Positions 1 through 8,128 of a stretch of DNA of 44,804 nt are shown piece by piece. Within the stretch, counting starts at the first letter, position 1; each line of letters starts with the position of its first letter. The stretch lies in the NCBI GenBank assembly GCA_017996625.1, contig JAGOGO010000010.1:1-44804 (forward strand), in the 5' to 3' direction. This DNA comes from Deltaproteobacteria bacterium. Its GTDB lineage: Bacteria > Desulfobacterota > WTBG01 > JAGOGO01. A model generated the notes under the pieces. That model made no database searches. It was not told where the DNA came from and saw only the letters and a list, made by a program, of their open reading frames with translations. The position numbers were made by a program, and so were the translations under genes.

Positions 1-81
1 TACGTCGAGGGGTTTTGAACCATATCGACGTGAAGTCGGTTTCTTTGTCAATCTGGCAGTGACTGAGAGGACCGTGCCAGT

Positions 82-96
82 CCCGCCTTCGGCGGG
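82..96. repeat. GC-rich hairpin of a dispersed repeat
   Basis: A CCCGCC stem, TTC loop and GGCGGG stem form a perfect 6-bp hairpin in a stretch reading AGTCCCGC...GCGGGATCA. Similar GC hairpins after GTCCCG occur at about 14063-14081 and 37722-37741. It lies directly before the only open frame of the neighbouring glycosyltransferase. The first 99 bases show no recognisable glycosyltransferase sequence in any frame, so this repeat may mark an insertion that removed the N-terminal half. Confidence 0.5.
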
Positions 97-99
97 ATC

Positions 100-639
100 A
101 TGTCGAGCGCAACGAGACATCTCATTCTGCGGCTGCTGTTTCCCAAAAAGTACCCCAGCAAGAGGAAGCAGTATACCGAGCCGCTGGAAGTCGAATCAGT
201 GATCGGTGCTGCTATGATGGTGCGAAAAGAAGCAATAGATAGTGTCGGCATGCTTGATGAGGATTATTTCTTTTTTATTGAGGAAACTGACTGGTGCTTG
301 CGGATGCGGGACGCCGGCTGGAAGATTTACCACCTGCCTAACGCTCCGATCTACCATCTTCAAGGAAAGAGCAAAGAGAAGGACCCTGGGGCTGCCTGGA
401 TCGAATACTATCGCTCTCTATACTTGTTCTTCCGCAAACACAGGGGATTAACCGCATACTGGATTTTAAGAATAGTGAAGCTAGCCAAGTTAGGGACAAA
501 TTGGCTGCTGACGCTGGCAGGTCTCGGTGCGACTATGGGCAGATCCAGCCGGCTTCGACGCAAGTTCCGAATCTATTCGCGGCTGCTTCTGTGGCATCTT
601 CGGTTCTGCCCTTCCAATGCCGGACTTGAAGGCAAGTAA
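100..639 (+). CDS. Family 2 glycosyltransferase, N-terminally truncated
   Basis: The 179 residues match the C-terminal half of rhamnosyl/galactosyl-type GT2 enzymes. Residues 34-70 carry the block VIGAAMMVRKEAID, then GMLDEDYFFFIEETDWCLR, which contains the acceptor-side ED/W signature. Family members are usually near 300 residues, so the nucleotide-sugar-binding half with its DXD motif is missing. The reading frame is closed by a stop at 64-66, and a GC-rich repeat hairpin precedes the ATG. It may therefore be a decayed gene, or its first part may lie in another frame or outside the window. It heads the LPS-core cluster and is probably inactive as it stands. The family assignment is firm; the status of the gene is not. 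Confidence 0.65.
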   Translation: MSSATRHLILRLLFPKKYPSKRKQYTEPLEVESVIGAAMMVRKEAIDSVGMLDEDYFFFIEETDWCLRMRDAGWKIYHLPNAPIYHLQGKSKEKDPGAAWIEYYRSLYLFFRKHRGLTAYWILRIVKLAKLGTNWLLTLAGLGATMGRSSRLRRKFRIYSRLLLWHLRFCPSNAGLEGK

Positions 640-667
640 GGATTAGCGGAGTATTGCTGGAATTAGG

Positions 668-2173
668 TTGCCCGATACGCTGCCGGAAGCCAGGCGGGTG
701 CTGCTTCGGTTTACAATGATGGAATCAATACCCTTCCCCTTGACGATATACTTGACGGATGCTCCGGTGAGCAGTGAAATATTGATCTGTCAGACGCTCA
801 TGCGGCACGTACCCGGCCGGCGCATGGTGTGTCGTGCTGAATGGGAAGGAGCCCCGGTAGCGGTGAAGCTGTTATTCGACAAGCACAGAAGCAAACGACA
901 CTGGCTGCGGCAAGAGCGGGGCATCTGTGCCTTAATGACACGCAATGTTTTTTTGCCCCTTCCGGTTTATTCCGGCCGCTATCAGAGCGACCGGATGTAC
1001 CCACCCAACGGCTATTGCGTTGTCTTTCGCTTTGTAGCAGAGGCAATAACCCTTGAGGAAGCTTGGAGAGCATCTGAGACGCCGGAAGAGCAGAAGCAGC
1101 TCCTGGAACAGGTCATACCCATGCTGGCATCTCTTCATGAGAAAGGAGTGATTCAGAGCGATCTCCACCTGAAGAACTTTCTCCTCCAGGGTACGAAAAT
1201 GCACCTGCTTGACTACGATTCCATTTCCGTATCCAATGAACCCCTCGGTAAGCAGATATCACTGACTAATCTCGGGCTCTTTTTCGCCCAATTTCCACCG
1301 TGGTTCGATGGCTGGGTGAACGATCTGGTGAAGGTATATGCTTCCTCCCGAGGCTGGCAGAACGTAGAAGCAGGAGCTTCCTTTCTTCTGCGGATAGTAG
1401 ACAAATGCCGAAAGCGGCGAGCCAGAAGAGTACTCAAAAAGATATTCCGCGAGAGCAGCAGTTACTGCTTTCTGAAAGAATGGAATCTGAATGCGGTCTA
1501 CAGTCGGTCACTATGCTTTGGCAACGGTGCAGCTCTGGTCCGAAACCCGGATGCTCTGATATCGGAAGAAGAACGCGGCAATCTGAAAAAAGGCAACACG
1601 TCCACGGTGACTGCAGCGATGGTGAGCGGAGAGCCGCTGGTTATCAAACGGTACAATATCAAGAACCTGTTTCATGGCTTTTCTCGCAGCCTTCGCCCGT
1701 CTCGCGCCGCTCGCTCCTGGGAAAATGCTCACCGCCTGGCTTTGCTGGATATCGCAACGGCACCGCCTCAGGCGTTTATAGAGAAAAGAATAGGGCCGAT
1801 CCGGCGGGAATCCTTCTTCATTACCTCCCTCGTAAAGGGAGAGAACTGCCTCCGGTTCTTTCACAATGATGGGATTTCTCCTGCGGAGCAAGTCCGGGTG
1901 GCGGAAAAGATTGCCGCTCTGTTCCGGCTCCTGGCTCGCTATCGGATCAGTCACGGAGACCTGAAAGCGACGAATATTCTGATCGCCGCTGATTCGGTGA
2001 TTCTGATTGATCTTGACGCCATGCGGGAGCACCGTTTCCTGAGCAGTTTTCAAAAGGCGTTCCAAGCTGATCTGAGAAGATTTTTGAAGAACTGGGATGA
2101 ATTGCCAGATGTGAAAAGACTTTTTGCAAATACACTGGCTGATCTATTGGCTACGTACCACTGCCTGAAATGA
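668..2173 (+). CDS. Tandem LPS-kinase-like protein (two kinase domains)
   Basis: This 501-residue protein carries two protein-kinase-fold halves of the WaaP/Kdo-kinase (InaA-like) type. The first has an ATP lysine in VAVKLLF (K67), catalytic-loop SDLHLKN at 164-170 and metal-binding LLDYD at 180-184. The second has LVIKRYN (K327), HGDLKATN at 429-436 and LIDLD at 446-450. Both retain the catalytic Asp and the metal Asp. It is likely a cytoplasmic kinase or kinase-like protein phosphorylating LPS inner-core heptose. Its place before waaG and waaP resembles the Pseudomonas core cluster, which also has a long kinase-like gene. The open frame begins with TTG; the ATG pair at 716/719 is an alternative start that removes 16-17 residues. 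Fold and context are clear, the substrate is inferred. Confidence 0.75.
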   Translation: MPDTLPEARRVLLRFTMMESIPFPLTIYLTDAPVSSEILICQTLMRHVPGRRMVCRAEWEGAPVAVKLLFDKHRSKRHWLRQERGICALMTRNVFLPLPVYSGRYQSDRMYPPNGYCVVFRFVAEAITLEEAWRASETPEEQKQLLEQVIPMLASLHEKGVIQSDLHLKNFLLQGTKMHLLDYDSISVSNEPLGKQISLTNLGLFFAQFPPWFDGWVNDLVKVYASSRGWQNVEAGASFLLRIVDKCRKRRARRVLKKIFRESSSYCFLKEWNLNAVYSRSLCFGNGAALVRNPDALISEEERGNLKKGNTSTVTAAMVSGEPLVIKRYNIKNLFHGFSRSLRPSRAARSWENAHRLALLDIATAPPQAFIEKRIGPIRRESFFITSLVKGENCLRFFHNDGISPAEQVRVAEKIAALFRLLARYRISHGDLKATNILIAADSVILIDLDAMREHRFLSSFQKAFQADLRRFLKNWDELPDVKRLFANTLADLLATYHCLK

Positions 2174-2222
2174 TGCCTGCTGGAACCCGGAATCATATCC
2201 ACACGCTTGAGCGCGGGTTGAG

Positions 2223-3365
2223 ATGAAAATAGCTTTTTGCCTTTTTAAATATTTCCCCTTCGGCGGTATGCAGCGCGATTTCATTCGTGTTGCAGATCTT
2301 TGCCATCAGCGGGGGCATACCGTTGAGGCATTTGTGCTTCACTGGGAGGGGATTATCCCACCGTGGCTTAAGGTAAGGGTTTTTGCCAATTCCCGGCTAA
2401 CGAATCACCATCGGTGCCGCACGTTTGTCAGACGCATCACCCCTGTGATTCAACAGGGAGGCTACGATCTGGTCATGGGGTTTGACAAGATGCCGGGCTT
2501 GGACGTGTATTTTGCTGCTGATCCGTGTTTCAGGGTTCGGGAAAGGGAACGTCATTCATGGCTGTATCGGCTTACACCCCGGTATCGACACTTCGCTGCA
2601 TTTGAAAAGGCGGTATTTGATCGCCAGGCACGAACGGAGATCCTCCTGCTGGCCGAGCAAGAGCGGGCTCGGTTTATCAGTGTCTATCAGACAGCTCCGG
2701 AACGTTTTCATATCCTGCCCCCAGGCATATCCCGAGAGTTTATGTATACTGAAGAAGCTGAAGGTCTGGGCAAGCCTTTTTTCCTGAGCAACGGAATTGA
2801 TCCGCAGCGAACGTTCCTGCTTTTCGTTGGGTCGCGCTTCGTCACTAAAGGCCTGGATCGAGCACTGACCTCGGTCGCCAGCTTACCCCTTGCTCTAAGA
2901 AAGACTGTGGATCTGCACGTGGTTGGTTCGGATGCTGCCGGTCCGTTTATTCGGATGGCGAAGCAGCTGGGTATTGCCGGCCAGGTGCGTTTCTGGGGAG
3001 GACGTGATGATGTGCGCCGGTTTTATCTGGCTGCTGATCTGTTGATTCATCCCGCATACACTGAAGCCGCCGGCATGGTTTTGCTCGAGGCTTTGGTTTC
3101 CGGTCTGCCGGTGCTTACCACCGATCGATGCGGCTATGCTCATTACATAACCGAGGCTCAGGCAGGCATTGTCCTCTCCTCGCCTTACAGGCAGGAAGCA
3201 ATGAACCAGGCCTTGGACTACATGATCAGCGCTCCCGAGCGAACCCGGTGGATTCATAATGGCCGTGTATATGGAAGACAGCATAACCTCTATGATCTTC
3301 ATAAGGAATGCGTAAATATGATCGAAAGGTTCGGTCAGGAACGATGCGCGAAGGAGATCACGTGA
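2223..3365 (+). CDS. waaG: LPS core heptose(I) alpha-1,3-glucosyltransferase WaaG
   Basis: A 380-residue GT4 glycosyltransferase with strong WaaG character. It starts MKIAFCLFKYFPFGGMQRDF, the acceptor-binding N-terminus, with GFDKMPGLDVYFAADPC near 80-100, LPPGI near 172, and the GT4 donor-site EX7E motif in TEAAGMVLLE near 280-290. It would transfer glucose from UDP-glucose to heptose I of the inner core at the cytoplasmic face of the inner membrane. Length equals that of the family. Its 3' end overlaps waaP by 22 bases, so the two are translationally coupled and act in sequence. Confidence in function is high from motif order and neighbour. Confidence 0.93.
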   Translation: MKIAFCLFKYFPFGGMQRDFIRVADLCHQRGHTVEAFVLHWEGIIPPWLKVRVFANSRLTNHHRCRTFVRRITPVIQQGGYDLVMGFDKMPGLDVYFAADPCFRVRERERHSWLYRLTPRYRHFAAFEKAVFDRQARTEILLLAEQERARFISVYQTAPERFHILPPGISREFMYTEEAEGLGKPFFLSNGIDPQRTFLLFVGSRFVTKGLDRALTSVASLPLALRKTVDLHVVGSDAAGPFIRMAKQLGIAGQVRFWGGRDDVRRFYLAADLLIHPAYTEAAGMVLLEALVSGLPVLTTDRCGYAHYITEAQAGIVLSSPYRQEAMNQALDYMISAPERTRWIHNGRVYGRQHNLYDLHKECVNMIERFGQERCAKEIT

Positions 3366-4192
3366 TCTACGTCCGTGCCGATGTGGCCGATATTCTCTGT
3401 CGTGAGGAGATGCTGCAGCGATTGCTGCACTTGCAGGGCACGGTGTATCGCGCTGTCGCCAATCGCAGAACCATCTGCATAGTACTCGGAAAGAAGTCTT
3501 ACTTCGTCAAGATCCACAGAGGAGCTGGATGGAAAGAGATCTTCAAGAACCTTTTTCAGGGTAAGCGTCCGATTCTCGATGCAAGCAATGAGTGGCGTTG
3601 CCTGCAGAAACTCCAGGAACTAGGGGTTGCCAGTCCAAGGATTGCAGCCTATGGCATGGCGGGGCGAAATCCAGGCCGGAGGCGGTCGTTTGTTATGACC
3701 GATGCCATGGAGGATGTTGAGAATCTTGAAGAGTTCTGTCGGCGACATTTCTCCGCACCGCTGACAAGACAAACTGTCCTGCTCAAATACGCTCTTATCC
3801 GTGCAGTTGCTTCCCGCGCCCGCGCTCTGCATAGCAATGGGATCAACCATCAGGATTTTTACTTGTGCCATCTTCTGCTCAATCCTCAAACAGTTGAGCA
3901 GAAAGGGCTGCCGCCAGAAATCGAGCTCATTGTCTCCGATCTTCATCGCGCCTGCGTGCGCCGGAAGACGCCGGTCCGAGCGGTGATTAAGGATCTGGCA
4001 GCGGTGTATTTTTCGAGCATCGGGATTGTCCCGCTGACACGGCGAGATCTCTTCCGGTTCGTTGCTGCATATCGTCAACAAACACTGAGAACAGTGCTGG
4101 GGGACGAAGCTGCTTTTTGGAAAGCGGTAGAAAAGCGTGCATACAGGGTCTACCGGAAGGTTCACGGTGGAATAGTAAGGAGTAAAAAGTAA
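3344..4192 (+). CDS. waaP: LPS core heptose(I) kinase WaaP
   Basis: A 282-residue LPS heptose kinase that phosphorylates O4 of heptose I with ATP. Counted from this start, the ATP lysine is in KSYFVKIHRG (K56), the catalytic Asp in GINHQDFYLCH (D171) and the metal-binding Asp in VSDLHRA (D199). The GWKEIFKNLF segment and the LAAVYFSSI helix are also WaaP-like. The start at 3344 was chosen because AGGA lies about six bases upstream and the N-terminus then matches the family length. An ATG at 3308 would overlap waaG by 58 bases and has AGGA directly abutting it. The last residues (GIVRSKK) are encoded by the arm of a dispersed repeat that continues downstream, so the native C-terminus may have been altered slightly. 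Confidence 0.92.
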   Translation: MREGDHVIYVRADVADILCREEMLQRLLHLQGTVYRAVANRRTICIVLGKKSYFVKIHRGAGWKEIFKNLFQGKRPILDASNEWRCLQKLQELGVASPRIAAYGMAGRNPGRRRSFVMTDAMEDVENLEEFCRRHFSAPLTRQTVLLKYALIRAVASRARALHSNGINHQDFYLCHLLLNPQTVEQKGLPPEIELIVSDLHRACVRRKTPVRAVIKDLAAVYFSSIGIVPLTRRDLFRFVAAYRQQTLRTVLGDEAAFWKAVEKRAYRVYRKVHGGIVRSKK

Positions 4193-4322
4193 GAAGTGAG
4201 AAGCAAGAAGTAAGAAGATGTTGTGAGTTACGGGTTACAAGTTCATGGTTAAGCAAGAGACCTGTAACCCGCAACGTGCAACTCGTAACCGACCTCTTCA
4301 CCCCTCACTCTTCACTCCTTAC
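4175..4322. repeat. Imperfect palindromic intergenic repeat, copy 1
   Basis: The element has outer arms GTAAGGAGT (4175-4183) and ACTCCTTAC (4314-4322) and inner arms GGGTTACA (4232-4239) and TGTAACCC (4263-4270). Between them run short purine words such as AAGTAAGAAGTGAGAAG. The same outer arms, followed by GGTATTG(A/C)GAACC, recur at 24093-24390. The element starts inside waaP and fills much of the 379-base gap to the next gene. The rest of the gap (4323-4571) shows no gene. Confidence 0.75.
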
Positions 4323-4571
4323 GGTATTGCGAACCTGGAACTTTGAATCCGTATTTCACTGCTCGGCTGCCTGAAATCGATTGGAACAATGTTGAAAACA
4401 AGCTATACTGCTGACGGGACGATTATCCTTAGCGACGGGAGTGGGCACAGGCTTTCCCATTACGGCGGTCCATTCTCCATTTTCGGCCGGAGGGAGTGTC
4501 ATCCGTGCGACAATACCGTATTGCACCTAAAAAAGTACCTGCTGGACTAATACCTGCGCCAATTCCGATGG

Positions 4572-6167
4572 ATGTCAACGCTCATGCACGCTGACGGATT
4601 TCACGACAGTACCGCCAAGAAAAATACCGCACTCATTATCGTGCTGTTGATAGTGCTCGCGCTCGTGCTCAGGGTTATTGCTCTGGAACGTTTGTATGTC
4701 ATCGCCCGCGATGGAATCCGTTTCCTTGATCTTGCTGAACAGTATCGTGCCGGCGCACTGAAGGAAGCTCTCGCCCATCCGTATCATCCTCTGTATCCAA
4801 TGTTGATCGCTTTGGCTGGAAGTGTGATCGGAAATCTGGAAGCAGCAGGAAAGACGGTGGGCCTGGTACTGAGCAGCCTCACAGTCATTCCCCTCTTTTT
4901 CCTGGGAATGAGAACCGTCGGATTCCGTGCAGCCATTGTCACCACTCTTTTCTATGTCTTTCAACCGTACAGTGTGCGGTTTTCAGTGGACGTGATCAGT
5001 GATGCTACGTTTCTTTTCTTCTTCATTTCCAGCCTCGCACTCGGCATGGAACCAACAGGACCGGGGAAATCTCATTTCTGGGGAACCGCTGCTGCAGGTT
5101 TGTGTGCTGCTTGTGCCTACTTAACAAGGCCAGAAGGGATTCTGGCGATTGGTTTCTTGCTCATCTGGTATGGCCTCTTTGTATCAATGCAGTACAGATA
5201 CCTGAGGAAGGCAGTAGTGCAGTCGGTAATTCTTCTGGCAACGTTTGTAATTCTTGCTTTTCCTTACGCAGCCTTTATCAAGGCGCATACGGGCATTTGG
5301 CAACTCTCCATGAAGCCTTCGGTTTCCAAGTCGCTGCACGTGCTATCCGTTTTCGACGACCAGGAGCAGTCGACAGGATTCTACCATGCAACGCAGCCGG
5401 GTTTTGGTGAAGGAGCATTGCTTGCGCCAGTCAAGCCGAATCCGTGGATCGACAATCCGACGATTATGCAAAGCGTTTCGGCACCGGTGCTCAAATTGAT
5501 CGAGACCTATCCCTATGTGCTGTTCCTTTTCTTTATTGTGGGATGCAGAGTCTGCTGGCGCCAGAAGCTTCGGTATCCTGGAAGCGCCTTGGCCATGCTG
5601 ACAGCTATGCACCTGATTGTTTTATGCTATGTTTTTTATTCGATTGGTTATGTGAGCCGTCGACATTTTGTTCCGCTCATCGCCATGAGTCTACCCATTG
5701 CGGGATTGGGATTCTGGGAGCTGCACCGCCTCGTAGCTCAGTGGGCAGCCCGAATGTCATCGAATGGGAGCGAGACTATTATTAAACGAGCGGGTATTAT
5801 CATGGCAGCTCTTACGGTCCTTATTCTGGCGCCAAAGGCACTTAAATCACAAGGAGCAGACAAGATTCCGATTAAAGAAGCAGGAATGTGGATCAAGTCT
5901 CATCACCGTCTAGAATCCTCCAAACCGATCATTATGGCTCATGAACCTTTGATCGCTTATTATGCGGAAGGCACGTTTATCCCGGTACTCCCGTTAGCGT
6001 ATCCGGAGTTCGTTGCGTTTGTCCGACGTGAGGGTATAGATTTTGTGGTTTTCGATAATGATGAGCTTGAAAAGGGAAGAGAATTCACTGGCTCTATGGA
6101 GGCCGACCAGTTCCGGCCTATCCGAGCGAATTTTGAAGGCGTGACCGTGTATGAGGTAGTACACTGA
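4572..6167 (+). CDS. Integral membrane glycosyltransferase, GT39/ArnT-like
   Basis: A 531-residue protein with about ten hydrophobic segments. The first membrane helix (residues 20-40) is followed by a periplasmic loop containing ARDGIRFLDLAEQY, the usual place of the catalytic acidic residue in PMT/ArnT-type glycosyltransferases, and by HPYHPLYPMLIAL. A soluble tail after about residue 430 contains IIMAHEPLIAYYAEG. Such enzymes use polyprenyl-phosphate sugars to modify lipid A, glycans or proteins in the periplasm. The LPS-core genes lie upstream, separated by a 379-base repeat-bearing gap, so a role in LPS decoration is plausible but the substrate cannot be read from the sequence. The alternative start at 4584 (second Met) is possible. 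Confidence 0.7.
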   Translation: MSTLMHADGFHDSTAKKNTALIIVLLIVLALVLRVIALERLYVIARDGIRFLDLAEQYRAGALKEALAHPYHPLYPMLIALAGSVIGNLEAAGKTVGLVLSSLTVIPLFFLGMRTVGFRAAIVTTLFYVFQPYSVRFSVDVISDATFLFFFISSLALGMEPTGPGKSHFWGTAAAGLCAACAYLTRPEGILAIGFLLIWYGLFVSMQYRYLRKAVVQSVILLATFVILAFPYAAFIKAHTGIWQLSMKPSVSKSLHVLSVFDDQEQSTGFYHATQPGFGEGALLAPVKPNPWIDNPTIMQSVSAPVLKLIETYPYVLFLFFIVGCRVCWRQKLRYPGSALAMLTAMHLIVLCYVFYSIGYVSRRHFVPLIAMSLPIAGLGFWELHRLVAQWAARMSSNGSETIIKRAGIIMAALTVLILAPKALKSQGADKIPIKEAGMWIKSHHRLESSKPIIMAHEPLIAYYAEGTFIPVLPLAYPEFVAFVRREGIDFVVFDNDELEKGREFTGSMEADQFRPIRANFEGVTVYEVVH

Positions 6168-6362
6168 CTAGAGGAACACTGTTTCTGGAAAATGAGTGAG
6201 AACCTGAAAACGTAATGAGTGTCTATTGTAGGAGACTTACCTTTAGCACGTCAGGCTAAGAGAGGCATGTAAAGATACTCTTTTTTCCCCGCTCTTGGCC
6301 CGTCATGTGAATCATTTCATCGTCATACTGCTGCAAGTCTCCTGATACATCGGACTTTCTAT

Positions 6363-8084
6363 ATGGGTAACATTATGGGAAAAGAATATTCCCGGAAATT
6401 GCTGGGAGAGATACTTGTAGAACAAGGGAAGATCACGCCGGAGAATCTGGAGCGGGTGCTTGCGGCGCAGAAGGAATCGACGCTTCGCATCGGCCGGCAT
6501 CTTGTCACTATGGGATTTGCATCAGAAGAAGATGTTCTTAGAGCGCTCAGTCTGCAACTCGATCTTCCGTATATTACTGCTAAGGACTACCCGGCCGAGC
6601 CCGTCATGGTGGATAGCATTACTGCTAAGTTTATGAAACAAAACAGGTTTGCTCCTCTTTGGGCATCCAACGGTGATCTCTCCATTGCAATGCATGATCC
6701 TTTAGATGTCTCAACGATTGAAGCCATCATGATGGCTACCGGTTTGCGTGTGCGTGTTGGGATCGGAAAGGAAGAGGACATTCTCAAGAACGTGGAGGAC
6801 CTTTACGGCTCCGGAGCGAGCTCCATGGACCGGATTATCGACGATATCGAAAAAAACGGTGAAGATCTGGTTGCTGAAGATGCGGAAGATATCGAACACC
6901 TGAAGGATATGGCTTCCGAAGCCCCAGTTATTCGTCTCGTGAACCTGATTATTTCTCGAGCGGTGGAATTCGGTGCCAGCGATATTCATTTGGAGCCGTT
7001 TGAGGGTGAGTTTAAGATTCGGTATCGTATCGATGGAATTCTTCACGATGTTGAGTCGCCACCAAGGCGGCTTCAGGCCGCTATCATTTCGCGCATTAAA
7101 ATTATGGCCAAGCTGAACATCGCTGAACGAAGGCTGCCTCAGGACGGTCGTATCAAGCTCCGGGTAATGGGTAAAGAAGTGGATTTCCGGGTTTCCACAA
7201 TCCCCATCATGCTTGGAGAAAGTGTGGTCATGCGAATCCTGGATCGAACCCATGTCATTCTCGATCTTGAAAGGCTCGGCTTTTTTCCCGATACGCTTGC
7301 TACTTTTGAGCAATTGATTGTCAAGCCGTACGGCATGATTCTGGTTACCGGTCCGACGGGAAGTGGAAAGACCACTACACTTTATGCTGCTCTGGAAAAG
7401 ATCAATTCTCCAGAACGAAAAATAATTACTGTGGAAGATCCGGTAGAGTATCAGATCAAAGGGGTAAATCAGATCCAGGTAAAGCCACAGATCGGTCTCA
7501 CTTTCGCCAGCGGACTGCGCTCGATTGTGCGTCAGGATCCTGATATTATTCTGGTGGGAGAGATTCGAGATTATGAAACCGCAGAGATTGCCATTCAGTC
7601 TGCTCTTACCGGTCACCTCGTGTTCAGCACCCTGCACACGAATGATGCTGCTGGCGCTATTTCACGGCTGATGGAGATGGGAGCTGAGGATTACCTTATC
7701 TCATCATGTCTTATTGGCCTATTGGCTCAACGTCTCGTGCGGGTTTTGTGCCCCCACTGTCGGGTTCCTTCTTCTCCAGAACCTCAGGTCCTGGCTGAAA
7801 TGGGGATTGATCCGTCTGAAGGTTCTGACGTGGAACTCTATGAGGCTAAAGGGTGTGAAAAGTGTGCTAACACCGGGTATCGAGGAAGGGCAGGTATTTA
7901 TGAGCTTATTCCGGTGGGCGATGACATCAAGAGTCTTATTCTGAAAAAGTCCGATTCCGGGACGATCAAGCGTAAAGCGGTCGCAAACGGAATGCGCACC
8001 CTGCGGCAAGACGGATGGTTGAAAGTGAAGAAAGGTATGACCTCGGTTTCAGAGGTGCTACGCGTGACGCTGGAGGAGATGTAG
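6363..8084 (+). CDS. pilB: Type IV pilus assembly ATPase PilB (GspE family)
   Basis: A 573-residue hexameric ATPase that powers pilus extension from the cytoplasmic side of the inner membrane. The N-terminal GspE/MshE domain begins LLGEILVEQGKITPENLERVL (residues about 10-60). Walker A is GPTGSGKTTTL near residue 330, the Asp box and Walker B are in DPDIILVGEIRD, and the His box is LVFSTLHTNDA. The zinc-binding tetracysteine set is CPHC and CEKC near residues 463-503. Length is typical. PilB rather than type II secretion GspE is chosen because pilMNOPQ lies 9 kb downstream on the same strand. The start at 6363 or 6375 cannot be decided because neither has a clear ribosome-binding site. No pilT or pilC is adjacent. 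Confidence 0.88.
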   Translation: MGNIMGKEYSRKLLGEILVEQGKITPENLERVLAAQKESTLRIGRHLVTMGFASEEDVLRALSLQLDLPYITAKDYPAEPVMVDSITAKFMKQNRFAPLWASNGDLSIAMHDPLDVSTIEAIMMATGLRVRVGIGKEEDILKNVEDLYGSGASSMDRIIDDIEKNGEDLVAEDAEDIEHLKDMASEAPVIRLVNLIISRAVEFGASDIHLEPFEGEFKIRYRIDGILHDVESPPRRLQAAIISRIKIMAKLNIAERRLPQDGRIKLRVMGKEVDFRVSTIPIMLGESVVMRILDRTHVILDLERLGFFPDTLATFEQLIVKPYGMILVTGPTGSGKTTTLYAALEKINSPERKIITVEDPVEYQIKGVNQIQVKPQIGLTFASGLRSIVRQDPDIILVGEIRDYETAEIAIQSALTGHLVFSTLHTNDAAGAISRLMEMGAEDYLISSCLIGLLAQRLVRVLCPHCRVPSSPEPQVLAEMGIDPSEGSDVELYEAKGCEKCANTGYRGRAGIYELIPVGDDIKSLILKKSDSGTIKRKAVANGMRTLRQDGWLKVKKGMTSVSEVLRVTLEEM

Positions 8085-8128
8085 CAGATTTTTTTCCAGG
8101 CTGGTCATGGGAGAGATGTTGGAATTTG

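Noticed and set aside
6168-6362. Possible promoter or terminator between the GT39 gene and pilB (AGAG...CTCTTTTTT near 6260-6290)
   Set aside because: The stem is only about four to five bases and no good -35/-10 pair was found, so it was not called.
6711-7637. Minus-strand ORF of 308 codons opposite pilB
   Set aside because: It mirrors the well-defined PilB gene and has no own motif. It is an antisense shadow.
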